From the NCBI GenBank assembly GCA_943737045.1, contig CALSFV010000034.1, positions 248,001 through 312,000 on the forward strand: DNA of 64,000 nt, in the 5' to 3' direction. The notes beneath the pieces are model-generated. The model did not search any database. It was not told the origin of the DNA and worked only from the letters and a program-made list of their open reading frames with translations. Made by a program: the position numbers and the translations under genes. Shown here in pieces: positions 54,616-64,000 of the stretch (its first letter is position 1; each line of letters begins with the position of its first letter). This DNA is from Parapristionchus giblindavisi. Lineage: Eukaryota; Nematoda; Chromadorea; Rhabditida; Diplogasteridae.

Positions 54616-55930
54616 TCCATTTAAAAAAACGTAGTATAGGTTTACTCTTTGTGAGAGAGTGTAGTTAATTAAGGATTCAATTACGTCTGAATCGTCAATG
54701 ATTATTCTCATTGTCATTGTGTGATAGATTCGTCAACAATCGTACATATCAATTACGTCATATATATTTATTGTTATTACATTGAGATTGATATTATAAT
54801 TCTATTTAATCATATCTGATATTGATTCCGAATGTCATATCGTGAAGAGCGTAGCAATTCACTCTTCCCCTCCGTTGTTCTTCAAAACGTGATAATGTCC
54901 GATTAAGCATACGTAGTAATTCACATTTCTCAATTGGATGGTAAACAGGGATATGATTAGAGATAACATCCATAAACTTGAACTTTCTTTTTCCGTTCGT
55001 TGTTACTCTTATCTGTTGATATCTTCTTCCATTTAAAGGAAATCGTGCGCATTTGAAGGTAACCGTTCTGATTATCGATCGAAGACGTGGAAAGTTTGAT
55101 CATATCTTATGCAATGTTACATTTGCCTTACGTGTCTATACCGTATCCTCCCCCGCTGCATCTCCGTCGTTACAGCGGAGGCACATAAGGCAAATGGAAC
55201 GATGTATTATTACAGTTTAAAGAGATTCTGAACTATTCCTTTATTTTTTACATCACTTTTTTGAATGGTGATATTGTAGAAAGCATATTGAATAAACGGT
55301 GAACGTTTCTTGGGATAATTATCTCCTCAGCTAGTTCTAAAAAGAATAATGCATTTTATTCATTTAATTCGTATTTAACAAAATTAAAATCATACTCGTT
55401 AACGTATTCGTGATGTCATTCGTTGTTCTTAACCGCACTTGTCCACTTTTCAATATTATTCGATATTCAATTACAAAGTAAACATTATAACCTAACAAAG
55501 AGTACATTTATTGATCAATTAAAATTACGTATTAGTGGGCAAATGAAAATAGTAAATTTTGTCTTACCTCATAAAGAAAATCAAAGTGACCTCTGTCTAT
55601 CCTTCTCAATCCAACATAAGTATCCCTTCTACTCCCTTCTTCCATTGATGTCAAACTTCCTCTTCTCTTTCATGACGTCTTCATCCTCATTTTCATTGTG
55701 AGAATGTCTCTCTTTTTCCGATATGAGACCTCTTATATATATTTATCTATTCGTTCCCTTTACATATTTTCACAAATGAGGGCGTGTTCAATGAAATTAG
55801 GGGAAATCTCAAGGCATACGTTTCATTGTTAATTATTAAAATTTGAGTCCAACGTGATAGTACTGATTGATCTTATCTTATTGCCCTGACAATATCCATA
55901 TTATTCAAATGATAATCCATTTCAGGTTTG
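54616..55930. other. Intergenic, one hairpin
   Basis: A diverged copy of the 12.05-kb hairpin lies at 55111-55207. No exon was recognised; the frame at 55423-55701 has no coding signs. Confidence 0.45.
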
Positions 55931-55933
55931 ACG

Positions 55934-56533
55934 ATGTTCCTCATCTTTGGTGTATTCAATGTCTTGATGGCAGTTCAAGCACTTCCCATTAATTCGGTCG
56001 ATTTCCTTCCGAGCGATCTGGACATGTCAGTTTTGAAGAAAATCAGTAATGCTTTAAAATATGATTCTACTTTCAGTGGATTTTCTAGTGAGCTGGAATG
56101 TTTGAAAAAAATCGACGATTATACTGAGGAACATCGAAGTGTTGATGCTATCTTGGAATATTCTGATGATATCAGAGATGGAAGGGCTTGTGACGTTGTA
56201 TTTGCACTTGAACAACGGGCGAATCGAGTTCAGACTCGAGCTTCGGATGAAGAAAATGAAGACGAGTCAGTCAAATTATTGGTTTCGTAGAGGCTCGAAC
56301 TTATGAAAAAAAAAGAATATAAAAAATATTAATTTTTTATCAGTAAATTCACGGACTCCGAGAGGGACAAATGTCTGAAAGTTCTTGAAGACGGAAAGAA
56401 AGCCCTTGAAAGTGAAACTTATGAGAATCTCAAAGCGTGCTACAATGACAAAGGTAAGAATATCGATTGGTTTCGATAATTATTGATTGTTTATTTTTCA
56501 GAATGCTTCAAAACGATGGGACTTTGCCAGTAA
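55934..56533 (+). CDS. Six-cysteine secreted protein (164 residues)
   Basis: Exons 55934-56286, 56344-56453 and 56502-56533, phases consistent. The first donor is GTAGAG, weaker than usual but the only one giving the right phase. Signal peptide MFLIFGVFNVLMAVQA. The mature chain is acidic (SDEENEDES) and has six cysteines (ELEC, GRAC, RDKC, KAC, KEC, GLC), the last ones spaced as in nematode DUF19/T20D4.11-like domains. That family is only a suggestion. The ATG is 8 bases after a TTTCAG, consistent with trans-splicing or an upstream noncoding exon. If exon 1 is not spliced, a 118-residue form with two cysteines results. Confidence 0.68.
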
Positions 56534-56899
56534 ATTCCCCTTCCATCCCCTAAGAATAAATGTGTTTGGTAGAAAATGGCTTGTTTTGTAAAAAGTGATT
56601 TGTGAAGAAAAAAATGTGAAGAAAAAACAGATTGAACATATTCACTGATTTATGCTATGCTATGATTATTTCTATTAATATTGGGTCTAATAATTTATTC
56701 ATTATTGTTATTTTCGTTTCTATTATCAATCCGTGTCATTTGGTAAAGATCTTGTCTCTTGAGATATTTTCGTACCAGTCTATTTTTATGAATATAACTA
56801 TTTTGTAAATATTTTCATAAATATACCTATCGCAATTACATTATCAAATTACATCGCAATTATCTGAACAATACCAACACTAAAGTATTTTTTTAAACA

Positions 56900-57245
56900 A
56901 TCAATAAAATGTTTGATGCCATTGGCACCGTACAGAACCGGTTTAATCGATAATTCAATCGATATTAAGAACGCGTACTCTTCAGTGAGGGCTCGAACGA
57001 CTTCGATGTTACACTTTCAGAGATTTGATAAGGAGGACCGCATGGGGTTCGACTCCTTCAACTCGATCCGAATATGCATGGAAAGGTTGGGTTTGAAATG
57101 AATGAAGTGATGACCGACCAACTGCACGACAGAGCAGGGCTTACAGGAACTACGACTAGCGTTGTCCTCGGATGGGCATCGAACTTGCGTGCAGTGTATT
57201 GCTATACGACTGTCTAACCGCTTGCGCCACCACGGCCGATTGCGA
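56900..57245 (-). mobile_element. tRNA-like SINE or composite repeat
   Basis: On the minus strand from 57241: GGCCGTGGTGGCGCAAGCGG (A box) and, about 45 bases on, AGTTCGATGCC (57175-57185, near-B box). A perfect plus-strand B box GGTTCGACTCC lies at 57046-57056. The two orientations suggest two overlapping tRNA-derived units. No intact cloverleaf. Confidence 0.5.
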
Positions 57246-57659
57246 AATGTGAAAATGAGTAAGATAAAGTGAGAAATTATATATGCACTCATGTTTAGAA
57301 ATTATATCTCCATTGCTATGTATAAAGTAAGCGGTCACTGATGTTTGTCCACGTTAACGATCACGTCGTTAAACTGCTCGGCGTATCCCAGACGGGATTG
57401 GTTCAAAATTGAACTGAGCTGCGGAGAGTGGGGTTCTGCAATTTTCTAACAATTGCTGTTAACTGTTTCAACAACGAACATTCACCTCTTACTACCTCCA
57501 TAATTTTAGAGAAAATTGTTTTGCAATCAGAGATCTACAGTGCTAGCCAATATTCAATTATTCAATTATTTATCTTATCAGCACATTAAATGCAGAAGGG
57601 GCCAAAACAGGGGGAATCTTCTTATCCACAAGATTTATTCTTTCGCTTCTGAGAGAATT

Positions 57660-57752
57660 CATCTCCTTTTAAGAAAACGTCAGCATATGAAACTTGATTA
57701 GAATAGTCAAATAACCCACGAAAACTTGATGTTGCTCGTCCAATTGGCCTGC
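57660..57752 (-). repeat. Left arm of an inverted repeat around the last chitinase exon
   Basis: Inverted match to 58595-58700 over the AAACTTGATTAGAATAGTCA and TTGCTCGTCCAATTGGCC blocks. Read on the minus strand it is open and gives RPIGRATSSFRG, then DYSNQVSYADVF. Confidence 0.75.
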
Positions 57753-57967
57753 TTGACATATTCATTGACACTTTTTTCAGCCATAACTTTCTTCTGCCAT
57801 AACTTGCATAATTCTGCCTGAGAAGTATAGAAGCGAAAAAAACTCGAACGACCCCTTCATTAATTATTTTATCGTAGAAAAACAAAATGTTTTGTTTGTT
57901 ATAATACATTTATTCACAACTGTCAAATGAATTGATACAATTCATAAATAAATAGAGGCCAGCTCTA

Positions 57968-60692
57968 TTATTTGTGATTTAGACAAGGAGATGAAATTGG
58001 GTCAAGTGAATACATCTTCGGATTATCATACAATGACTTCTCACACTGGAGTTTGTTAGCCTCATTGAGTTTGACAAAACGTTGAGGATAAAAGGAAGGA
58101 TCGAAATATGAAATCATTCCTTAAATGAATTAGATAAATTTTATGTTATTATCACATTCTTTGCGTTTGTCTCGGTTGTGAGCGGTTCATCTCTCGTTCG
58201 TCTGTTCTTCTCTCACCGAATAAACATCAACAACGTAAAAGGATCCCCTCCTAGAAGACCATAGGCAAGTCTGGAGTGGTATGCCTTCCATAAAGCAATT
58301 GTTGACGAAGTATTGAGCGAGGACTTCGTGGGCTATCTATATCTATTTTCTGAATTCTCTTTCATGATTCACTACTCGAAAAGGATCAAGTGTAGCGGCT
58401 TTGATTTTGAATAAAGTCTTCAGTAGCTGATCACAAGAAGATGAACGAAGAATTATTTAAGATAGAAATACCCCTTGTATGGGACCTCAGCACGCCCAGA
58501 CTAATCAGTCGTTTAGTGGCAACCATTCCCTCCCCTATGGTTCTGTGCTTGATAAAGGTCGATAAACTGAAACTGATATCACAACAGTAATGTCCTTGTC
58601 AAATAGGCCAATTGGACGAGCAACGTTTTAATGAGATTTCGAAGGTTAATTGACTATTCTAATCAAGTTTCATATGCGGACGTTTTCTTTAAAATGGCGA
58701 CGAAAGGATAGATCTGGGATAGTATGATTATTAATTTTAACAAAAAAAAACACTCTTGCTGGGCAGTTCATTTGTAGGCAGTGAAGTGAGTGAATTTGCA
58801 TGATAATGTCATAATATGTCATAATATATACCTCCATATTCAGCGGGTGCACATTTGCATGGTTGTTCTTTCCAAGTTGAACTCCAATCAGGTTGATAAC
58901 TCTGATTTTGTCTAATCATATCCAATTTCACAGGCATTTCTGAATTTAAAAGTATTTCAAATGACTACATGGAGTATTAGTTACGTTTGCATGAAAGTGT
59001 CCTATCTTCTCCTGCGGGTACATTGAAATATTTACAGAACCATTTGAATGCCTTTATTCTTCTCGATTCACCGGGTCCTCCGGGATTTGAGGCATCCTTT
59101 TGTGAGATCAAAATTAATCTTGAGATGTGAACTAGTAGTACATACCTCTCCATTGCATTCATTATTAATAATGAGTGAAGTGGGACCAAAGATAGGACCA
59201 GAATAACCAGAAGCTTTGTTCTTATCACCACTGTTCCAATCACCTAAATCGATCAATAATTCAAATTTCCACTTTCAGGATCTACAATTTCCACTTTCAG
59301 GATCTACAATTTCCACTTTTAGGATGTATAAACTAACCCATAACGATATCGTGCATAGCTGGCTTTGGTGGTTGCGGAGTCATATAGAACCAAAGAGAAG
59401 CCATAATGGCTAGAGGTGGATCCATTTTGGTCATTACGAGATTGGGATTTTTGAGAAGATCAACTTTGATTCCCTAAAGATAAAGATAATTTAATTGAAG
59501 TCTAGATGGGATAAAGTGTAAAACCTGCGACTGGAGCCAGTTCTGGAACATTCCATAGTTGTAATTGTACGAAATCTGAAATTATATTATTCATTTTGTT
59601 ATTGGCCAAAGTGCAATCTTACCTGAATAGCTCCTCTACCAAAGTAACATCCTTTATACATTCCAGTCTTTGATCCAGCCTCTTGTGAGCAGTTGAAGAA
59701 ATAGTTCAATTCAGCCGATTCAGCACAATATCTGATCATGGATACTATAGTCAATATAATATTGATTTGGTTACAAACCTTCCTCCAATACTGCATTCAT
59801 TTCCATCTTCTGGTTTGAATCCAGGAGAAGATTTATCCATGAATGATGAAACTGGACCTCCCTGAATCAAGGAAAAAGATCAATATCGATCAATAATATC
59901 GTACCAACCTCAAACCAATTGTAGAAACCTCCTCTGTAGAAACAATTATCAGCTGCTTGGTCTTTCATTGTACTGAAATCGATTTCATTTATTTTTTTAA
60001 AAAAATATCGAATTTCTTACGTGTAAAGGTCAGCGTTGTTTTCTCCAGTTTCTTGGACGGAATGAGCAAAGAAAGCGGCCAAGTCTCGCTTATTGTTTTG
60101 AACAGCAGAATATATCTGACCATATTTATTATCATATTGATTAAATGAATATTTAACAGAAATTACCGTATTAGGGGAAGAAGTTCCGAATTCGGGAAAA
60201 TATCTAGCGGCAATTACAAAAGCCTCATATGAATAAGGGGAACACTTATTTGGTCCCCATCCAATGTTTGCGAATGGAAAAAGATCCTGAAATATCGATT
60301 GAGATTCTGATTTATTATTGATCTTTGATCTTACATCGAACATTTGTTTAGTGAACCATTTTTCCATTGGTGAGGCTGGTTTCTTCAATGGATCTGTTGG
60401 ACCGTTACATGAAGAAGGAGGTCCACCACCAAATTTCATTGCTTTAGGACATTGTGAGGCAGATCCAGTTACTGAATTAAAGATTTTAGAAATGGATTTT
60501 TCGATTCTGAAAATATACCCGTCGATGATGGCTGGTTGGGCATTTCATCAGGAATTGGTGGGGAAACATCCTAAATTTCGAGAATATTGATTGATATCGA
60601 TTAAAAAGGAAACATACATCAGGAATTCCATTTCTTCCTCTGTAAGAGGATACAGATCCAATTAAGAGAATAAGAAGACAAGTTTTTCTCAT
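57968..60692 (-). CDS. GH19 chitinase, secreted
   Basis: Fourteen exons, phases consistent, 463 residues: 60618-60692, 60519-60570, 60335-60471, 60167-60286, 60021-60115, 59909-59972, 59779-59861, 59623-59731, 59525-59575, 59338-59473, 59146-59243, 58985-59096, 58832-58939, 57968-58119. It hydrolyses chitin. Signal peptide MRKTCLLILLIGSVSS, a Pro-rich linker, then the GH19 fold: YEAFVIAARYFPEFG, AAFFAHSVQETGEN with the catalytic acid Glu, NCFYRGGFYNW, GCYFGRGAIQISYNYNYG, ASLWFYMTPQPPKPAMHD, and a final SRR/FCKYF helix. Two more exons add a C-terminal extension of about 85 residues with CKCAP and QCEK motifs. The last exon uses a poor TTTAAG acceptor and lies between inverted repeat arms. If that exon is not used, the protein ends within the 58832-58939 exon region. 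Possible roles: eggshell or cuticle remodelling, or digestion of fungi. Confidence 0.93.
58466..58570. repeat. Dispersed repeat R, second copy
   Basis: Direct match to 34009-34110 (CAGCACGCCCAGACTAATCA ... GTGCTTGATAAAGGTC), in the last intron of the chitinase. Confidence 0.65.
58595..58700 (+). repeat. Right arm of the inverted repeat, in the last chitinase intron
   Basis: Complement of 57660-57752. Its plus-strand frame again gives DYSNQVSYADVFFK but with a frameshift and stops after RPIGRATF. Confidence 0.72.
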
Positions 60693-61140
60693 CTGGAAAG
60701 ATGAAGAATGAAGTTGATTGACTCTAGGCTATCTAGAGATGGACAGTTTGTTTTACTTCTTTGTAAAGACAACATAAACCAAACCAAGAAAAGCTAGATA
60801 GAATCTAGTGAAAACAAGAGAAAATATGAATACTGATGATATTTTCTGGGCCGTACCTTTTGCTTTTATAGGCATTTTGTACATGTGTGTAAACGGAAAA
60901 TGAGGTCTTGATGAAGAATAAATGGTTCCGTGATAGATTTCATGTCTCTCTATAATATATTGTCTATCGTATTCATGTATCGTTTGGTTTCCGATTTCTT
61001 TTGTTGTCTCTCGTAGTACAAATGTGATTTCAGCTGTGAAACGTGAAATACGAAGAATATCTGATCAAAGATTCAATTCAAACCGGAAATATATACATCA
61101 CCGGAACAATGTAATCAGTTGATTGCTTATTGTTAATGAT

Positions 61141-61262
61141 ATGATGATCAAAGCCGCTCCCCAATCTTATTTTCTCTCCGCTCTGGCCATACTCTCTAGC
61201 TTTATTTGTCTACGAGAGTGTGTTACCAACGCAGAGAGTCTCAAATTTGCTCGGGGAGTGTT
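61141..61262. mobile_element. Hairpin MITE family H, copy 5
   Basis: TCTCCGCTCTGGCCATACTC is followed by GTGTGTTACCAACGCAGAGA and AAATTTGCTCGGGGAG. A short direct repeat (TTAATGATATGATGAT) flanks it at 61133 and 61260, which could be a target duplication or coincidence. Confidence 0.72.
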
Positions 61263-61305
61263 AATGATATGATGATTAAAACCGCGATGAAGTCATTTGT
61301 TTTTA

Positions 61306-61551
61306 TCACTCGTGATTAAGACCAACAAAGATATTTTGAAGTGCACAACGTTTTCTTTTCTTTTTGAAAGCCTGTCTTTGTACCAAATAATAATTACCAA
61401 ATATTATTAAATTGTGTATCAGTTCGCCAACAGTTATGAACTGCTCTTCCGTAATGTCGCCACGGGCGACGGATCCGTCTACAGGAACTTTGTAGTGTGT
61501 TAACTCTGGAATGGAATTTTGCCATACTAAGGGCAGTTCAATCCTTGGCAT
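61306..61551 (-). pseudogene. Left half of an inverted coding-like duplication
   Basis: Open frame from MPRIEL with WQNSIPELTHYKVPVDGSVA and ITEEQFITVGELIHNL, about 81 residues from the ATG at 61551. It is paralogous to the plus-strand frame at 61651 (RIE, then SI-x-EL-x-HY-x-x-P-x-DG-x-x-A-x-G). Family unknown; no splice context. May be remnants of a transposon ORF. Confidence 0.4.
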
Positions 61552-61650
61552 TTTGCCAAAGAATAGTAAATATTTTTTCATCCTAAAATGTCTGTGTTAT
61601 GTGATTTTGCATTTGTTCCTAAAATTTGGAAACGGAGAACAAAAGGAAAT

Positions 61651-61786
61651 GCAAAGGATTGAAGTACTTACAGTATGCCAAATTTCCATTCGAGAGCTAC
61701 CGCACTACGAAGCTCCAATTGACGGGACCATCGCCGAAGGTTTTACGCTACGCCCTACATGTAACGCCAAATATAAACCCTCATAA
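61651..61786 (+). pseudogene. Right half of an inverted coding-like duplication
   Basis: Frame MQRIEVLTVCQISIRELPHY, then EAPIDGTIAEGF, ending at 61786. It diverges from the left half after the shared ~33 residues. Codon differences between the halves are often synonymous or conservative. Confidence 0.4.
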
Positions 61787-61789
61787 GCA

Positions 61790-62530
61790 ATGCAATTAGA
61801 TAATTTTAAACTTGAATTTGAACTTTAATGAACTATTGTTGTGCAATATTCCACAACCATCATTCATCACGTTCTTTCTTTCTTTTCTTTCATCGAGTCA
61901 TTCGGTAACCATACACTTTTTCATCTCGAATAGTAGAGTAGTTTTAAAATTTGTGAAATTCATTGCAACTATAAATTGTCCAAAAGTTTCGTGTTTTTTG
62001 TTAATTTAGCCAACGAGGTTGTGGCATAGTATTTTATGTGACCCCGGAGTAATCATTCTGTATTTCATAATCATAGCTTTTACTCAAGCTCACATACAGT
62101 TATTAGTATAACCAACGTAAGATTTTAAGTCGTTTTTCTCCCTTTAACGACTTCTTTGGTGTGATATTTATCAAAAGATCAATCACATTCAAACATCGAC
62201 GACAAAAATGTTTAGAAGAGAGTGAAAGGAATAGAAGAAATGAAGATGATCAGAGAAAGAAGAGAGAATAATCGCAAAACGTGCGTATACATTCTATATC
62301 AAGACCATCTTTTCTCATTCGATCACCTTCTTCTCTCTTTACTTTGCCTTTTTCACTTTCCTTGATTTATTTATATGAAAATTATAACAACGTACAAATA
62401 AGTATATGTATGTACGGATTTAAAATAGCTTGCAAACATTAGCAAGATTAATAAATAATGTGCTTCATGATGTTTCGGTGTTATGTCCGTTGATTTTCTA
62501 TACCAAATTCGATTAGTCAATGTTTCAGAC
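61790..62530. other. No gene seen
   Basis: AT-rich DNA. GTTGTGGCATAGTATTTTAT at about 62019 resembles the 3' UTR of the LINE at 5155-5178 and may be its relic. Confidence 0.4.
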
Positions 62531-62532
62531 TC

Positions 62533-64000
62533 ATGGATGATATCCCAGAAGTGATCATACTGTCAGTCTGTCCATATCTTCCCTTATCAGATGTTTTTAA
62601 TCTTCAATCAACATCGAAATCAATCAAACAAGGAGTGGATGTGTTTCTAGAAAAGAAGAAACAAAAGATTAACGCGGTTAATGTAAAACTGGTATGACTC
62701 ATAATTTAATCCCCGATAATTGTATTTGTTTTTTAGGAAAGTGAGATGATCGAGATAAGCTTCACGTTTCCTAATGGAGAAGGTTTGTTCAAATCGCATC
62801 TGACACCCCAAAATAATTTAACTTTCTGCTTTGCTTTCATCACATATGAAAGTTTTTCATCAGACGGATAGTTTAAAATTAAATTGTGTTAAATTTTTTC
62901 AAAACTTCTTATATAGTTATTAAATTTCCTTCCAGCATTTGAAATCGCGAAAAGATTGGTTCCTCATGCCACATCTATCAGAAAAGGAAAATTTAGAGTA
63001 AATGTAAGTACGAAATCCAATTTTTGTATTGGTTGAATTGAATAATTAAATTTGCAGTACTGTTTCTTGATCCTTTCTTTTGCTATCGACCTGGCAAATT
63101 TGGACCTAATCAAAAATTCCTTTTTGAACATTTCTTCTATCGATTTGCTTCGGCTTCATAATCTGGAGGTTGGTTTTGAAAACATGAAATATGAAATGAC
63201 AATATTTCTCGAGGTTGATGATAAAACAATGACAGCTCTCGAATCGATTCTTCACTTTATTAGTTGTGATGAAATTGAGATAACTATTCGGAATTGTGAG
63301 AATGAATTATCGCTGTAAGTGTATATTAGTTTATTAGTTAAGCAATACATCCCACACTTATTTGAAACTCGGCGCTCTGGCTATACTCTCTCGTTGTCAT
63401 AGATAGTGAGAGAATGTGGCAAGAGCGAAAATTTTTAAAATTTTGAGTCCTTGGTTTCACAACAATAACTGTTTACAGTGATCGTTTCTCGAATCTTCTC
63501 CATCGACTTAAATCTCAGAATTTGAAATATCTTTCTCTGACTATCAGGGAATTCTTTCCTCTTGTGGATCATCTCATAACCAAGATTGTCAATACTGTAA
63601 ATTATATCAAGATTATTCTTGAACTGAATAACAGAGATAATCTGGTAAGTTTATTTACATTCACTTTCGTTCGATTAAAATAAAGCAGAAAATAATTTCA
63701 CACTTCATTTCTTTATTTTTATTTATATTTCGCTATTGATTTAATTAATTATAATTTATTTCAGCGGAAATTCAGTGAAGTTTTCTCATTTGCCCTTATA
63801 AAAGATCTTGCACTGTCTTCTTGTGCAGATGTAATTGTGGAGAATTCTGGTTCGAAGGTGGATCTATCTGCTGAACAATTGGATGATATCATACATGTAA
63901 TTTGTTCAAATGTTTACAAGAAATATCGATTGATTTCTCAGACTATTACGTCATCATCGAACAAACGGAGATTATGTTTTTATGTGAAGGAAACTCCTAA
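62533..64000 (+). CDS. F-box protein, 3' end outside window
   Basis: Exons 62533-62691, 62737-62782, 62936-63003, 63058-63314, 63479-63644 and 63765 onward, phases consistent. The N-terminus MDDIPEVIILSVCPYLPLSD followed by VFNLQSTSKSIKQG is an F-box (IPxEVxxxIxxYLPxxDxxNLxxTSK), which would bind SKP1 and recruit targets to an SCF ubiquitin ligase. The C-terminal part is rich in Leu and Ile with repeated strand-helix patterns, as in the substrate-binding regions of nematode F-box proteins. In the last exon the frame stays open to the window edge; a GTAATT at 63897 could be a donor instead. A hairpin MITE sits in the intron at 63340-63450. F-box genes expand rapidly in nematodes, so the target cannot be guessed. 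Confidence 0.72.
63340..63450. mobile_element. Hairpin MITE family H, copy 6, inside an intron
   Basis: TTTGAAACTCGGCGCTCTGG and GAGAGAATGTGGCAAGAGCG form the family hairpin. It lies wholly within the 63315-63478 intron and so is spliced out. Confidence 0.7.

Noticed and set aside
57150..57245. tRNA gene on the minus strand
   Set aside because: B box deviates (AGTTCGATGCC) and no cloverleaf closes; treated as SINE-like.

Overview
The window is nuclear DNA of a nematode. It is AT-rich, with many short GT-AG introns ending in TTTCAG. It carries nematode-typical families: a serpentine chemoreceptor of Srd type, a nematode phenylalanine hydroxylase, a GH19 chitinase, an F-box gene and several small secreted proteins. 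The architecture suits a free-living rhabditid or diplogastrid, but the species cannot be fixed from sequence alone. Every gene was rebuilt by joining exons whose splice phases agree; the exon coordinates are in the evidence fields and no transcript data were available.

Layout. 1-5.3 kb is a transposon graveyard: a Penelope-like reverse transcriptase tail, an inverted-repeat element, a hAT relic and a 5'-truncated LINE. 5.6-11.6 kb holds a tandem duplication of a gene for a 100-residue secreted protein. Its second copy was later invaded by two elements at TTAA sites. 12.8-15.4 kb is a hydroxylysine-kinase-like gene (minus). 16.3-16.9 kb is a 62-residue putative peptide precursor (minus). 17.4-18.1 kb is a hAT element. 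20.4-20.6 kb is a 57-residue protein starting MGNC (plus). 20.8-24.7 kb is phenylalanine hydroxylase (minus) with two alternative first exons. 26.6-34.4 kb is a divergent Cys-loop ion channel (minus), whose 4.5-kb first intron is packed with GA/TC low-complexity blocks. 35.9-37.8 kb is an incompletely resolved secreted-protein gene (minus). 40.5-41.1 kb is a 115-residue secreted protein (minus). 42.9-45.9 kb is the Srd-type receptor (minus). 46-55.2 kb is repeat-dominated: two large palindromes, nested hAT elements, a SINE and a LINE relic. 55.9-56.5 kb is a six-cysteine secreted protein (plus). 58-60.7 kb is the GH19 chitinase (minus). 62.5 kb to the right edge is an F-box gene (plus, cut by the window).

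No operon is evident, since genes are separated by hundreds to thousands of bases. Two catabolic enzymes of amino acids (hydroxylysine kinase-like and phenylalanine hydroxylase) lie about 5 kb apart on the same strand, but nothing shows co-regulation. The strongest unusual signals are as follows. Three hAT-type elements have 8-bp target duplications and terminal arrays of three different short words, one nested inside another. A family of TTAA-flanked MITEs carries canonical tRNA-type B boxes. Two insertions have paralogous empty sites in the sister duplication. A 7-bp AAAGATC word recurs beside exons and has entered one coding exon. Two inverted duplications look protein-coding, and one novel secreted peptide precursor ends in Met-Gly.
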